Shown here piece after piece: positions 14,901-29,900 of a DNA stretch of 64,000 nt. Both the position numbers and the translations under genes were made by a program. Where the stretch lies: NCBI GenBank assembly GCA_013396525.1, contig VWYX01000343.1, forward strand, positions 186,001 to 250,000. Reading direction: 5' to 3'. The stretch is from Chaetorhynchus papuensis (lineage: Eukaryota > Chordata > Aves > Passeriformes > Rhipiduridae). Under the pieces are notes generated by a model, which saw only the letters and a list, made by a program, of their open reading frames with translations, searched no databases and was not told where the DNA came from. Numbering within the stretch: position 1 is the stretch's first letter; the number at the start of each line of letters is the position of its first letter.

Positions 14901-17900
14901 AAAGAACACTTTAAAAAAAGTTTAACAGAACTCCAACACAAATGGGATATAATTACCTTTATGCTATTAATAAAGTGGCTGAAATATGATGGAGGCAGAA
15001 GTGGACCTGAAAAATGAAGAAAATACAGTAAAACACAATAATTATCTGTAATTTTCCTTTTAAAAGCTCTGCTTAGGGTATTACTGGTTTAGGAGTTTAA
15101 AGGAAAACTATTTACAATAATGGCATTAACCTTTAGCTCAAACAGATATTTTTAGTTTGGTTTCCTAACAAAACAAGACTTACACAGCCCATCTGGTCTG
15201 TGCCCTATCTTGTCTGTCACTCCTCCACCTTAATAACTTTTGAATCTGATTGGGATTTCAGAAAAATTAGAAGCAAAGAAGGCTCAAATATGAAAAATTC
15301 CCAGTTTTCTGAAAACAGAGCAGCTGGGAAGAGGAGTGAAAGAGAAGCATCCAAGTTAACCCCTTTGATGGAAGCCGCAGTAAAAGAGAAGCTTTTCGTA
15401 TGTTTTGCTGGTAGTGGGGTGATCCATCAGTAGGTGTGTGATCTTTCCTGCAAAGACAGTGCCTGAGCTGACAAGAGAAAAAGACAGTGCTGCTGCTGTG
15501 CTGCCAATTGTATAATAACTCTTCCTTGACATTTTTCTGCAATGAAAACCAATATCAATTGTTACACCACCTACGTTGTCTGCCAATGTTGGTCAGCCAA
15601 AGCTGTCAAGCCAGCACAAAAGGTTCAGAAAGCCTTCAAATATTATCTGCTTGGTATACATTTGGAAAAAAAACCTGTTTTGCAGTTTCTCATAATAGTT
15701 CAATGCATTTCCTTCAAATGTGATTTGATTAATTTTTGAGATCTTTGGGCCCAACCCTCTGCCAACCATAGGGCTCATTTCCCAGTGTACCACCTCAGAC
15801 AAAATTAAATCAAGCAGACATTGTGGGACAGAAATGTATTCTCATTATGGCACATATTTGGATTTTATTCCAATCCTACCATTTACAGCTTGCAGCAGTC
15901 ATCTGCTTGGCCCTTGTGAGGGGAAGGGAATGGACAGGTGGAATGGAATGTCAGGTGTCCTTCTCAGATGTTGCTTAGTATTAATCTCTACACTGAGCAA
16001 TATCTGAGGCCTTTCTAGGATGACCAGCAAGTAGTCTAGATCTGAATAAGGTACATGGGGCCCAGGTCTGTTGAGTTTGCTCTCACACTTTTTGTGTTGG
16101 CTTCATATTTTTGCATGTTATCAATTAATAGACCCTGCTTATAAGGTTGGAGAGGTGACCTTTTTGTGAGAAACAAAAATAAATGCACTGCATGGACAAA
16201 TACCATGGTTCAGAGAGCTTTTCTGGTTGCTGGAACTCAACAGATGGAGCAGAAAGAGTTTCAGCCACCTGCCCCTTAGAAAAGGTTTTTTGAAAAATTC
16301 CTGTACTTTAATTATGCAACTACTGGCTTGTAAATTTTCCCCGTCAGTGGTTATGTGGACACCTGTGAGAACTAGAGAACTGCTTTGTATGAAAGAATAT
16401 TTTAGCAACTACATCATTAAGCAAAAACCAAACAGGAATTTTTTTTAGAGCAGCAAGAGAATTGGTCTTAGTTAACATGCTTCAACTTCACAAAACGTTG
16501 GAGCCAGTCAATCTATTGGATTTGCTTGGCAAACAAATGAATCTCTGTTATTTTAGTAGAAAAGTGAATTGAGTTTTCAGTTCAACCAGAATTCTTGCAT
16601 TATTTTTGCCATCCTCTACTAGCTGCAATTTTACAGCAAAATCATAAGCACACTCCTCTCATAATCTCCTTATGAAGCACCTGAAATCAACTGATATAGG
16701 CAAGAAAATGCTTCTAAGATACTAATTTACATTCAATACAGAACCTGAAAAAGAACAGACAGGTTTGTGGTGGATAAACCAGAACAGAAGTGAAAATTTT
16801 CTTAGTTTTTGTTTAGGAATGTTTCTTGCTTCTTCTTTTGACAAGTTTATTGATGACTCAAAATTGCTAATGGCTTATTTTAAGGTATTGTGTCAGAATA
16901 AAAATTAATGAGGACAAGACAGGAAAATTGATTTTATTACAACAAACAGATGTTGTCTTCAAAATAACCCAGATATCATCTTCAGTCAACAGAACTATGT
17001 CTCCGGAACAAAGACAGAAATATCCATGTAGATATAGTGAGGAGTTAATATAGTTATTATATGGGGATAATATAGTTATTATCAATGCATTAAAGGAAAA
17101 TTATTGTAAATATGTTATAGCAACATTAATTCAATATATTGCATTTTCTATTTCAAATGACTTCTGGCACCAATCAAAGCCTTATCTCAGTATATGAGAT
17201 TTCAAAAATGTACAGAAAATGAAGAGTTTGTAATTACACTATTTTCAAACAGATGCTTGCTTCTGTAACTCTTTTTGAAGAGTTTATTCACAAATAAAGC
17301 AGAAAATATTAAAAAAATGGTTGAAATGGAAATAATCTATTTCTATCTCCTGTTAGAAGCAGGACTGCCACCAACAACTGACTGCCTGGAACTCAGAATG
17401 CACAGGAGTGTTACCCTGATAGGTGAAGCACTGGATTTTAGCCCAATTGGCTCAGAAAGACTAACAACAAAATGGTATCTCAGGAAGTGCTCATGATGTC
17501 CTTCTAAAAGGTCAAAAAATCTCTGACCAGCCACTTACACTTCAATATCTATTCTTGTACTTAACACATTTCTAATGCTCACAAATGTGCAGCCTGTCTT
17601 TTCAGAAGACATTTTGGATAACATTCTAGGTTTTGTTGTTCTGTGTGTCAGTTCATCGAGGAACACAGGTGTAAATCTTTAGGCAGGTAAGGCTGCAGAG
17701 ATAAATATCCAAGTATCTTGCTGAATTGTTTTTGAAGTTAAACATATATTCCTCCACAGGCTGCCAATGATAGATTTAGTATACCTGGTGGTCCCGGAGC
17801 ACCTCTGTCTCCCTTTTCTCCTTTTAAGTGTGCTGAACTGGGCAGTCCCCAGGAATCTCTGTTTTCTTTAGCACCTGCCATAAAAGCATCACAAATTCAT

Positions 17901-20900
17901 GAGGACTTGAAAACAGCAGAGACTGTAGCAGTGGCAGCCAAACCACTGAAAGTGGGAGCAGACTTTTCCATACATGTGGGGCACATGGCTCCTGTCCCTC
18001 TATGCCTGTCTCACTCATTATCATTGAATGGCTGCCCACCTGTCCTCTCTTATCAACCCCAACGTGTGCAAGACAATCTCTGTCTCACAAGTTAATCTTT
18101 TACTCCCCTTTCCCTAACCACCCAACCTAAGACCCTCTGAACAAACCCGTTTCTTTTGTTTTTCTGTTTGTGAATTTCACTGGAACAGGTGCAGAACCAG
18201 TTCTTTGAGTTACAACTGAATGTTGCATACCACATCTTCTGCTACCTCCAGGCTCCCTTCCCTTCCCTTCCCTTCCCTTCCCTTCCCTTCCCTTCCCTTC
18301 CCTTCCCTTCCCTTCCCTTCCCTTCNNNNNNNNNNNNNNNNNNNNNNNNNNNNNNNNNNNNNNNNNNNNNNNNNTCCCTTCCCTTCCCTTCCCTTCCCTT
18401 CCCTTCCCTTCCCTTCCCTTCCCTTCCCTTCCCGTTATACAATAGCCAAGAAAAAGCAAAAAGCTCTTAATTTTGAAAAACCCAACCAAACAAAAATAAC
18501 TTATTTAAACCAAGGTAGAAGAAAATAATTACCCACCATGGTAATTAGGAACTTCTTGATTTCTAGGATAGGGAGTATTCACCTGAAGACAAAGAAATCC
18601 ATCAGAAATTATCCATACATATTAAGAAATGGAAATGCATTACTTGGTGTGACTGAAAAGTCTGGCAAGTTTGCATGCTAGTAAATATTATAACAACATT
18701 CTGGGATTATCTCCAGTTTGACAGGGTCGGAGTATTAGCTGATCAAGTTTTTATGAGGATTGTGCTCTCTTTAACATGCAGCATGCTTTCAGCAAAAGGG
18801 TAACATCATGCATTTTGGAGGCATCAGCAAATCCTACTCTCAGTTGTGCCAGTGAAGCATCAGAAAACTCATTCTCCAAGAACAATTCTGAATTTGCAAC
18901 ATTGTGTTTGGAAGCAGGATTTGATTTTTGACTGTGAGATAACAGCTTGTGCTTGTAATTCTTTTCATTAGATCAGGGCTGTGTTATGTCTGATGTTAAC
19001 CTGTTCTCCAGATACTTGAGACCACAATGGGGAGGCAGAAGCTATTCTAGCATATTCTCTTCTGACATCTGTAACAGTGGGCATGCTACCTACCTCTGTG
19101 CTGTCTTCAAAATAGGGACAATGCAGGAACTAATTCATGGCAAAGTGCTTGAAAACCTTGGTACCTGCTAGTACTATTTATAGGAAACTAAGCAAGTGTA
19201 TGAAAAAATGGATGTTGCTGCATCTGGCTAATCCTGTAGTATTAGCCCGTAGAAGTCTTACTCACATGGATAGCTCCATTAACTTCAGAAGTTCAGTTCC
19301 CATGAGGAAAACTGGTGGGGTTCAGCCTGTAGTTCTTTATCAACATTCATTTATGTAGGCATGAACAGCAGACTTCTTATCTATAAACTCGGACAGGTTT
19401 AGGAGATTATTCACAAATGTAGGACAAATCTATCTAGCACACTCAGGTGCATGAAGAGATGTTTGTAAGTACATGTTTCTATTACTTGAGCACATAAAAA
19501 TTAGTGCTATTTTTCACTGACTGTAACCTTCCTGAAAAGTGGCTATTATTATCTGAAATTCACTGAAAATAAGCTTGTTTTGTTTGAATCATTCCACAAA
19601 GAATCAGAGGAGAGTTGGGGCTGGAAGGCATCTCTGGAGATTGTCTAGCCCGAAGGAGGATCAGCTACAGCAGGTTCTTCAGGGCCTCGTCCAGTCAGGG
19701 TTCAGAGGTGAGGCTGACAAACACATACGTGATTATGGACATATGTGATCAATGTACAACAATGTTCTATGATGGGAGTAAGAAGATTCAAGGGAGGAAT
19801 TCAAAGAGGTAAAAAAATGATGTGGAGGTGGTAGGCTAAAACTGTAGAAATGGCAAATTACCATAGAGTAATGACTATTTATCATTAATTCACAAAAAGA
19901 TCACAAGTTGGGATACAACTTTCTTCAGCAGTAATATTAGGGTGAGTATCAACACATCTAGCATAGAGGAAGTCAAGAGTTGTTTCTCTCAGATAAGTGA
20001 AAAAGAACTGGAATGCAAATTGGAGAAGAAAGTACAGTATTATTTGGAGCTATACTATTTAACAGAAAAGTAGAACTACCATCCTGAACCTTACACTATT
20101 CAGGGGTGGACTGTGGCTCCCAAAGACAGAATACTTTCCAAGTACATACCCCACAGCTTAACAGGAGGATACTGCCCTAGGAAAAATACTTCCAGGACTG
20201 AATTATGTTCACCATTCATTCTAGGATGCAATTTCTGTAATTCATTAAACAAAAATTGCACTAGGGTGTTCTGAAAATATGAAACCCTTCTTTTCATACT
20301 ATGTGTGAAACTGCAGGTCCTTTGAAGGTAATGCAGGCTTTGTCATACTCTTTGAAAAGGAGGGGCAGATCTTCACTTCCTGCCAATCTATGTGAACAGA
20401 TTGCATTTGAGGGTCAAATAAAGAACATGATCTTTCTTTTCTGATGCATCTTTCATGCCACAACAAAATACATAACAAATCTTATTTTGGACAGGGAAAT
20501 TAAAAACAGCTAAAGACATAACGACATGGGGACTGTATTTATACATACATCTAAAAAATAAGTGTACCTGTTTGCATACACATTCAGCTCCCCAAAGCAA
20601 CTCCTAAACTATGGAAACACAAGCTTTGAAAGGCATTACAAGTATTAGAAAGACCAAGTAATCAAAGTGCTTTAAGCAAAAGAGTCTACTGTTTCTAGTT
20701 CTGTTATATATTTTATACACGGCTAAGTCTTCATATATGGCTAAACACTTGAAAATCTGTTATCTTGTAGAACAAGTAAAACACATCCCTGGTGCAAAGC
20801 AGAAGGCAGGGGAATAAAAGCTGCAAAGTTATGGTGTTTAAGTGTACAGCTACTTTGGTTATGTTCCAACATGGCCATGCATCCTAAGAGCAGATTCTCT

Positions 20901-23900
20901 GTGTGTGACTTACTGGCATTTTGCAATGAGGCCTGGGAGGGACTGGAAAAACTGTCTATGGAAAACAGGAGGGAAATTACTTTAATGAGCATGGGTACGA
21001 TACAGCAGGTAACTCACCATACAGATCTATCAGTCATGGTGGGGCCAAGCCTGGGAACAAAAGCAGCACCTCCCTAGCACAGAACCCAGCTTGCTGCCAG
21101 GTCTGCGTGGGGCTATGGGGGAAAACTCTTCCATGACAGTGGCTCTGGTTAAGAGGTCATTTTTCTCTGCACACAAGCAAGGTCACCCACTGTGAACTGT
21201 GTTGACTGAAACAAGTTTTGATGTTTCCCTTTGCAAACTGTTTCTGGAGCAGCACATTTCTGCTACAAACCTGTCACTGATCCCCAGTGGTACTTACTCC
21301 TTTGATATAAAGTATACGTCCTGGAGGTCCAGGGGGCCCTGGGGGCCCAGGCAAGCCAGGAAGGCCCTGGTAAGAGAAAGTGAAAGAAGGAAGATATTAG
21401 ACAAAAAATAAACCCCAGCCCCAAACTGGAACCCTTAAAGCACTGCAAATTGAAACTTAATTAAAGATACTGGATCTCTCATCCAAGGAAAATTAGGTAT
21501 TCTACACTGAACTAGAACTCTCAAAACTGCTAGAATTCATAAATTTTCAAGTGCCAGTCAGATATGTACATGCTAATTAGCAACCCCAAGGAACCCTGCT
21601 AGACTGGAGGCGTGACTGCCTTTTACAAAAAATGTATGTCAGCTCTTTATTGTGTAATTTGAAAACTTGGCACAAGACCATGTTCACCTTTCAGTCCACA
21701 TCAATGCAACTTTCTGTGAGGTGACATATGTCATCTCATCAATAATTAGAGATCCATTAGATTTTATCTTCCCTGAGCACCCCAGGAAGGACTACTAGAA
21801 CATGTAGCCTCTTTTGTTTGCTTGTTTGCTCTAACCTGTCAGCCTGATGTACTTCATCTTGATACACTTGCTACAATAGTTTCTGTGTGGTTAGGGCAGA
21901 CAATCCAGAAAATGAACTTTAATACTGTTTGGAGATATACAGGAAAGGAAAATCTACTCTAATATGTTCTGTCGGTGGGTAGTCATATTTTCTGTAATTT
22001 TTTTCCAATTAGAATTTGTCTAATTTGTCTGTTTTCACTTTCCAGGAACTATATTTCTATTTATACCTTCTTCTGGAGGTGCAAGCTGCATTAAGTACCT
22101 GGTCTTTTTTTTCTGTGGAGATACTTAAATAGTTAGCAGTTCTGTGAAGATACTTACCAACTCTCAGTCTCCCTGCTACTCAAATAAAGCAATATAATCT
22201 CACTTACATTTATTGTCTAGATAGACAAGACACTTGTGCGTTGCAGTTTGTGTGCCTTTTTTTTCTTTTGAAGAAAGTAGAACCAGAGGCTTCCTACAAC
22301 AGAATCCATTTACAAAAAATGCCCTACTGAAACACAGTGATACTGACTTTATGCTAACACAGTAACATACCCTTGTATTTTTTTTCAGCATTATCTCTGA
22401 TGCAGATGAAATAGCATTAGCTGCTGTTGCGGTGTGGGTACCAATTTTCTAGCACAGAATGTCCCATGACATCACAACAACCACACAAATTACTCTGCTA
22501 TTGTGAAGCTTATTGTTTATGCTCAGCAGTGTTAGTTGTTCTGTGGTCCAGGCTCAATGTTCGTCATGAGACAACTTGTCTGAAATCTTTTCATGAGAAC
22601 AGACTTGCAGCAACAGGAGCTTGATTCATCACTTGTCATTCCACGATTACAGGTCGTAGGTGAGCATGGATATGTGATCATCTATGCAGAGGTCATTATT
22701 CTGGACACATGTACAGGGCAACTGTAGCAGGTAGCAGGTATTAGTGAGTATCTCCTTGTTAGTAAAGCAGATACCACTTCCCTGTGATATGCTCGAGTGC
22801 TGTTTGTACCTGGGCTAGAAAGCTCAGAGCCTGTGGGAGTATCTTCACATCATGAGAGGTCACACTGGTGGTCTGGATCAGGAAGACCTCAATATATATA
22901 TAAAAGAATTGGAACAAAAAAATCTTGTGCTATTTGAAGCTGCTATGGTAGCAGTGAATGACACACATAACTTACACCTGGGAGCTGACACAACTATCTG
23001 CAAGAACTGCTCAGATGGACTCAGAAGTTGAGTTTTCAATAACTGCTGCTAGATAGGAAAAGCAGCAGAAACACAATTATTTCTATATAATTTCAGGTTT
23101 TTACTCCAATCATCATTTGGAAGGAATCAACAGAAATCAGACTTCAGATTTTAATGTTTTTTTTTTTTTTTCAACTAATTGAAATACAAAATAACTTACA
23201 TTAAATGCTTCACCTCGATCACCTTTCACACCTCTCAGTCCATTCAGTCCTGGACGGCCCTGAAACAAGTAGAAATAATTTAGTATGTCAGGAACAAGCT
23301 TTTCTGTCTTCATCCCAGTTGAGAGCATAATACATACTGGGCGTCCTGGGAAACCGAGTTCTCCTTTGGGTCCAGCAGGTCCTATTGGTCCCTGAACAAA
23401 AAAGAAAATATGATTATGGCCCATTTTGTTGATCTATATTTGATTATTTAGAATAAGAGACATAGTTTTATATCTACATTAAAAATCAGTCTGTGACTGC
23501 CTGTAGAGCCTGCATAGAACATCCTCTCTGCTTGCTCCATGGAGTGATCTCAGAAGTTGAGCACTGCATGTAACAGTCAGCTCTGGTTTGGGAAAGACCA
23601 CCTATCCGAAATGAAGTCTGAATTCTCAGCCCCTTCAAGGGTGTGCAATTCAAAACTGACTCACCATGTATTGAAGAAAAATTAAATGCATCAGCCGGGA
23701 AAAGAAAAGGAAGTTAGAGATGTATGCTTTGTGCATCTCCTTTTTTTTTTCCTTTGCTTTTTCTAATTATTTTTGAATCAGGCTCTATGAGGAAATGTCT
23801 CTGGATCAGCCTAAGAATTCATAGAGTGACAGGCTTCTACTTGCCTCTTGCCAGCCTGGATTTGTGGATTCATAGGGCTGATTCTTGAAACAGAACAGTT

Positions 23901-26900
23901 TCTTCTTTATACAAGTGTGACTGACTCACCAGGCCTCACAAAGTAATACCAGCCACTGCAAAAAGAGAGGACAAGCAGGCTGCCTGGGAAAGGTGGTCTA
24001 GGACGATGGATGACCTATGATGGGGCATTTGCAAGCATGCAGCTTCTAGGCAGCCTGCAAGTGATCAACAAAAAGCAGCACATCTGAGGATCTACAAACT
24101 TTCAATTGCTGTCAGCTTCCTGAAACTCAACAAAACCACAAGAGTCTAGACAACCTCTTTACATATGTGTCAGCCTTTCTGGTTTCATTTCCTTTTTCTC
24201 AGTCTGCTGAAATGCTGAGATACTCCTTCTTGCATTACTTGTTAAATAATCTGTCTGTAGATCTCACATGGATACCGTGTACATGTGACAATGGGTGTGT
24301 TTAACCCTTCACATGGTATTATTTCATTGAAAAGTGATATGTACATTCATGAAAAATTTATCTGATGAAAAAGATGAGATAATTTCTCTTTGCATCAAGT
24401 TGAAAATTCATGGATTAATTGTTGTAGTTTTTATCCTGCCGAAACTGAAGACTGGATTAGACCTGAAATTCATAAGCAGTTAACACAGGAACATAGTGAT
24501 TTATAATGTCACCATTTTAATCAGAATGTAAAGCTCATCATAATTTAATGTCAGCTGAAGCTGCTTGAAGGTGGTAAGGCCACCAATCTTCTAATTTATT
24601 TCCTGCTTGAAGGTAATTTCTGCCCATGTGATCAAACTTAATGCCTGTGTCTCAATCAGGGAAGAGATTGCTGTTGAACTGGCAGATGTGAATTTCAATA
24701 TTGTGCCCACAAGATTTCAAAATTCAACACACCTTTCCATGATGCCACATCCGATAATGAGGTTTGAAAAAAACCAGAAATCCAAAATGTTATGAAGCAT
24801 TTTCCTAGTTCACTCAAAAAAAAAAATCAAAAATATTATGAAGCATTTTCCTATTTCACTCTCTGGTACCTGAGCCTTTAAAGAATATGCAAATCTGAAC
24901 TTTAATTAGCCGTGAGGATGATTAGAAACAGACTTCTTTTTTAGTTTAAATAAAGAGCAGTGTCTGATCTCATGTGTTAACTGGATTTCAAATAAACATT
25001 AACAATGTGAGAGTTGACTAAGCTGAGGCCACCTTTACTATTTTTTCTAGGTGCTGGCCCAGTCTGACAGGTGTTGGCGACTCCCTGAGACAGGAGGCAG
25101 CAGCCACAGCTAGAAGTGAAAGAAGGAAGCGAGGATGTCACAGGAGTCTGCTTACCACAAAAGGAAACTTCATTTACAACAGCACAGTAGATTTGGGCAG
25201 ACTGTCACTGAGGTTCTGAGTGCTCTTGTACAGTGATATGCAGCCATTTGCTTCACCGACAGGGAACAGCATAATCCCACACGTAAAAGGTTCTCATTTC
25301 TCCTGTGGCAGGAGCTTGGATTCAGTCTGTCTGCTTTTGCTAATAATTGTATTGACCTCCTGACTACCCCCAGTTATCATCTGCCAAACTGCTACTTCTC
25401 TGTAGCCCCTTGTGATCCAAGCTCTTGTGATCCTATCTTCCATCTAGCTGAAGTTTCAAAAAGGAGCGGAGCAATAACCAGGGATTTGCTTTTAATTTCT
25501 GGAAATTTGTGTATGATTTTAAGAGCAGAGAGGAACAATCAGGGTCCCCAGCTACCTCAAAGGTGTTCTTGGGCCAGAGACTTGGAGCAAAGTGGAACAG
25601 AACCATTGTACTAAAACCCTTGATAAGTTATGCATCACGGTCTCTGGCTGGCCCAGCACTCAAAGTCTGTGTATTTTTGCTGCACAGGACTCACACTAAC
25701 TACAAAGGGATTGGGATTTTTTTCTATGGGACAACACCAAATTGTATCACCCCATTAGCAGAGATGATCAAACGAGAGCTCTGCACTAGGAAGAGAATTG
25801 GTTGAGCAGAGCCTTGAGAGAGGCTCTGTGTACCAAACTTTCCTGAGGTGTAATCATTCCCATCAGTGCTGGCAAGAACCTCCTGGTCTGCATGCTGAAT
25901 TGTATGAAGCATCTCATGGCAGTACTAAAGGAGATGTAAAACACAGAGTTTGGGGCTGACAGGCAAAGGACGTCCACAGGATGCACAGCGATAGGACAAG
26001 AGCCAGTGAACACAAGCCAGAAAATGAGAAATTCCAAATAAATATAAGGAAATTTTTTTTTGCTCTGAAGTTTGTCAATGTCTGGAATGTGCTGCCCAGA
26101 GAGGTTGTGGAATTTCTATCCTAAGAGTTGTTGAAAACTTCACTTGACTAGTTCCTGAATTAAAGAGACCTGCTCTGGGCAGTGATGTAGACGAGATCAT
26201 CTCTGAAGTTTACTTTCATTCAAAGTTATTCTGTGTCAGGTTGAAGAGGTAGATCATTTTGCAGTTATACAAGGAGGAGCAGAGGAACATTCTTTTTGGT
26301 AAGTTAGGATAGCCTCCTCGGGGTATTTTGATACACAGTAATTAAGAAAGCACTTACTCAGCATACCCAGTTAGCCCCTTTTGAAGACCACAGAAACTGA
26401 TGTAAAAATCTCCTACGCACCTTGGTGTGCAGAAATGTCAACACCTGCTAACATTCACAACAGTGACCAGGCTACATCAAAAGCAGAAGCAAAGGTTTCT
26501 TTGGAATACTAGACGAGAAGAAATTGGTGCCCTAACACTGCTGAGTCTGGGCAACTGTTCTTATTTTACAACTAATTTCTTGTGCTTTCTTGCAACATTC
26601 TGTGTCCAGTCAAAAGTATCAGACAAAATACTTGAAAGAAGGCCTCTAAATACTTATTTTGGTACATGGTCTTACTCTACTACCTGGTGTAGAGCTTTCT
26701 CAGAATCCAATGCAGTGGCAAATTATTGGCATTGCTAGAAATTGAGCTGATGCAGTTAGTTATTTTAATGTAAATCATATAAACAGAGCACAGTTTAGGT
26801 GGAAAGAGAGAGATCCTCTTGCACAACCCCTTGCTTACAAGACAATCTTGTAAGTTAGGCTTGTACGTTAAGTCATGCCAGTCAACACCTTGTTCCAGAA

Positions 26901-29900
26901 TGCACCATCTCTCTGGGCACCTCTTTCTGTGTTTCACCACTTTCAATGTGAATTTTTTTCTTCATATCTAAGTGAAATTGCTGGAACTTGTGATCTTTGT
27001 TACTTGTCTTTTTCCCGTGCACCTCTGAGAAGGACCTGACTTTGTTTTATGATTCCCTTTCAGGCCGCAGCAGGGAGCAATTAGAGCTCCTCTCAGTCTT
27101 CTATCTTCAGGGCTAAACAAACCCAGTTCAGTCAGAATTATAAGTCATTTAAGTTTCTAGCTCTGGTGATATTTCACTGTTGGTTTAGATAGTAACAGAT
27201 ACATTTGTTCTATCAGAATTTAAACTCTGTATCAAGTCAGTGGTTCACAGCACCACGTATGTAACAACTACATTGTTTTCTAAAGGACAGCGATCACCCT
27301 GAAGCATAAATACTCCTTATCATCCCTACTCAGAATTAATGAAAAGCTAAACCAAGCTACTGTTACATCTACTAATATCTGTAAAGCCAAAGCAAAAATA
27401 AAAAATAAAAAAGCCATTCATCTTTGGAATCATCTTACCATTGGTCCCGCTGGTCCCACCACTCCAGCTTCACCCTGTTGAGGACCGACACAGAGAGAGC
27501 AATGACAAGGAGAATTCCTGCAATGACTAGCAGAGGTGGCTGTTAACAAGGCCACCAAATAATTCTGGAGGAACACAACACAGTATTAGCTCACCTTCTC
27601 CCCTTTTCTTCCTAATAATTCAGTTAAAGATCCATCAGCAGAAATGATAGCTCCTGGTTCTCCCTTTTCACCCTGCAATTATCAGAGTAATTACTGTTTA
27701 CAAAGCAGTTCCCAGTGAATCAGAAGAAGTCAAAGCAGCATTACTTTCATTTGAAGCATGACAGATTAGTCATGCTGTGATATCAAACATAAAGTGATAT
27801 CAGTATGAGTAGGGTGAAGCTTGATTCTGGGGAAGAAAAGAGATGATCTTTCTTAAAACATAATAAAGTACACTAAAAATACCTCCCTGAGATGAATAAG
27901 TACTTATTTTTTTTAAAAAAGACTTGAATTGCTCTCTGTAGAGTAACTGTGTGAAACATGCTGCGTTCACAAAAGGTCTCTGCCCAAAGCAGACATGTTG
28001 TTGGTGTCATCTTGAGTACCATCAGCTTAATGGTCACCAAATCCTGCTGGAAATGCAAAATCTTGGTAGAACAGTAAATGTTCGGATTTTACTATCAGGA
28101 AAGCATGAGTCACTCTCTCTATGTGCCTGGCATGATGCAACCTCATTAACTTTAGGGAAGGCCAATTCCCAGCATTCAAACTGTGACCCTCTGCATTCCT
28201 CTTTACCACAAGTTACCACTTTTCAGTGCTAAGTGCATGGTTCCCACCTTTCAGCTGTACCTTTCTTATTCATGCCTCAAGCAGCTTGTTACAACATCTT
28301 TCTCTAGATCTCATGGAAGAAATCTGGCTCAAAACTACCAATTGCATTGCTGATTAAAATGACAGTCCAGGTTGTAGACCTTTCACTGAGCTCTAAGTGC
28401 TGTAACTCAGTTCTTCTCACAAGTTCTTAAATAATTGTGAGTCTTTGAAGACTCCCTGAAGATACTTTGGATACTTTGGATTCTCCCTAAGGCTTGATTG
28501 GCTTCACTGACTTTATCTTCTGTGAGATTTTATGGACCTGAGGTTGAATTTCATGATTCTTTAAGTAAAATGCTCCTAGGTGTCCATACAGCTTCACTGT
28601 GGTTCCCAAACTTCACTACTCTTGAGCATAGTGTGGTGTTCACCGCTCAGAAACACCGTCAGATACATCACTATATTTTTGCTGGGTCCAAAATTAAATG
28701 CCTTTAAAGCTTTGAGTCCTTACCAGTGTGGACACTGTAAGCAAAAAAAAAAAAAAACAAAACCAAAAACCAAACCAAAACCCAAAAGTAAAAACCTCCA
28801 CAACCCAAACCAAAAAGCACCCAGATGGTTTTAAGGTTGAGCTTGATCATTTCATGCACTCTGTAAAAGAACAGGAAACCTTATGATAAATGGGAACTGG
28901 TATTTGTGGCCTGAGAGGTTTCCTTCTGAGTAATGATGATGCTGTTCATCTGCTACCCCATTTAAACCATAATTAACCATTTCCAAGTCTTCCTATTACT
29001 TGTGAGAAAGTGAGCTCAGCTACTCAGAAAGAATAAGCAGAAAGTGCTTTTGTTTTTCTTTCTGTTACCCCCAAAATATTAGATGTTCCTCTCCCCTGCT
29101 TCCTTGCAGGTGTATAAGAAGGGGAAGAAAACTGAAACAGCTACAGTATTTACAAAAGAGCAGAGTCAGTCTTTAGTAACCTTTCATCACTGTCATAAAA
29201 TACACACTTTTTGTGAAGAAACAGAAGAAAGAATCCTAAGAAGAAGCTCCTCAAGTCTTATACTTTCTTTGGGAATTGAAAATTGCAGTCTTCATTCTGT
29301 AGGCAAAGCCCTCTCTGGCATAGGAGGAGGAAAAGACAGATCTTTTTTTTTATTTGGTCTTTTGGATAGGATCCCAGGGTGTCAGCACAGTGATCAGCTG
29401 GCAAGAAGAGGTCACTTCATGTTTAATGTTTAAAGAGACTTAACCTGATAAGTGCAAACTGCACTGATGAATTTCAACACTGGGGCAGGAAGATTAGCCC
29501 TTAGTGGGATTATATCAAGGGATGTTGCTTTGCACTTTCACATTCCACCTAGTACATTTTTCACGTGAACTTATTAACATTACAATCCCTAGCAAAATTA
29601 GAAACATTAAACTTTTAATGTCACTAATACTTGTCACCTAACACATTTCTCAGCATATACTTTCCCCTATGCATTTTTTCATACCTGTTGTCCTTTAGGT
29701 CCTTGTGATCCAGGCAAACCAGTGTCACCCTTTGGACCCCGAGGGCCCTAGGCAAAAACAAGCACACAAATCCATAGTGATATTTGTGAAGAATATGGAG
29801 CTAAGCCATTTTACTAAATGTAATTTTAAATTACTGGTAAACTTGAACTTAAATCACCCTGGTTGCAATCTAAGCATTCTTACAAGACTAAATTGCTCTC

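Larger units (their letters stand above)
23392..27438 (-). other. COL15A1: COL15A1 intron e17-e18 (4.0 kb)
   Basis: Contains the local duplication near 24.8 kb and two weathered CR1 pieces (26.05-26.24 kb and 27.06-27.14 kb). I see nothing else recognisable; ORFs of about 100 codons here have no collagen or other family signature. Confidence 0.75.

Noticed and set aside
18537..18582. Extending exon e21 by 4 nt to the GTAATT donor
   Set aside because: This would shift the frame into e22 and lose the conserved SWGLP and KGEKGD reading.
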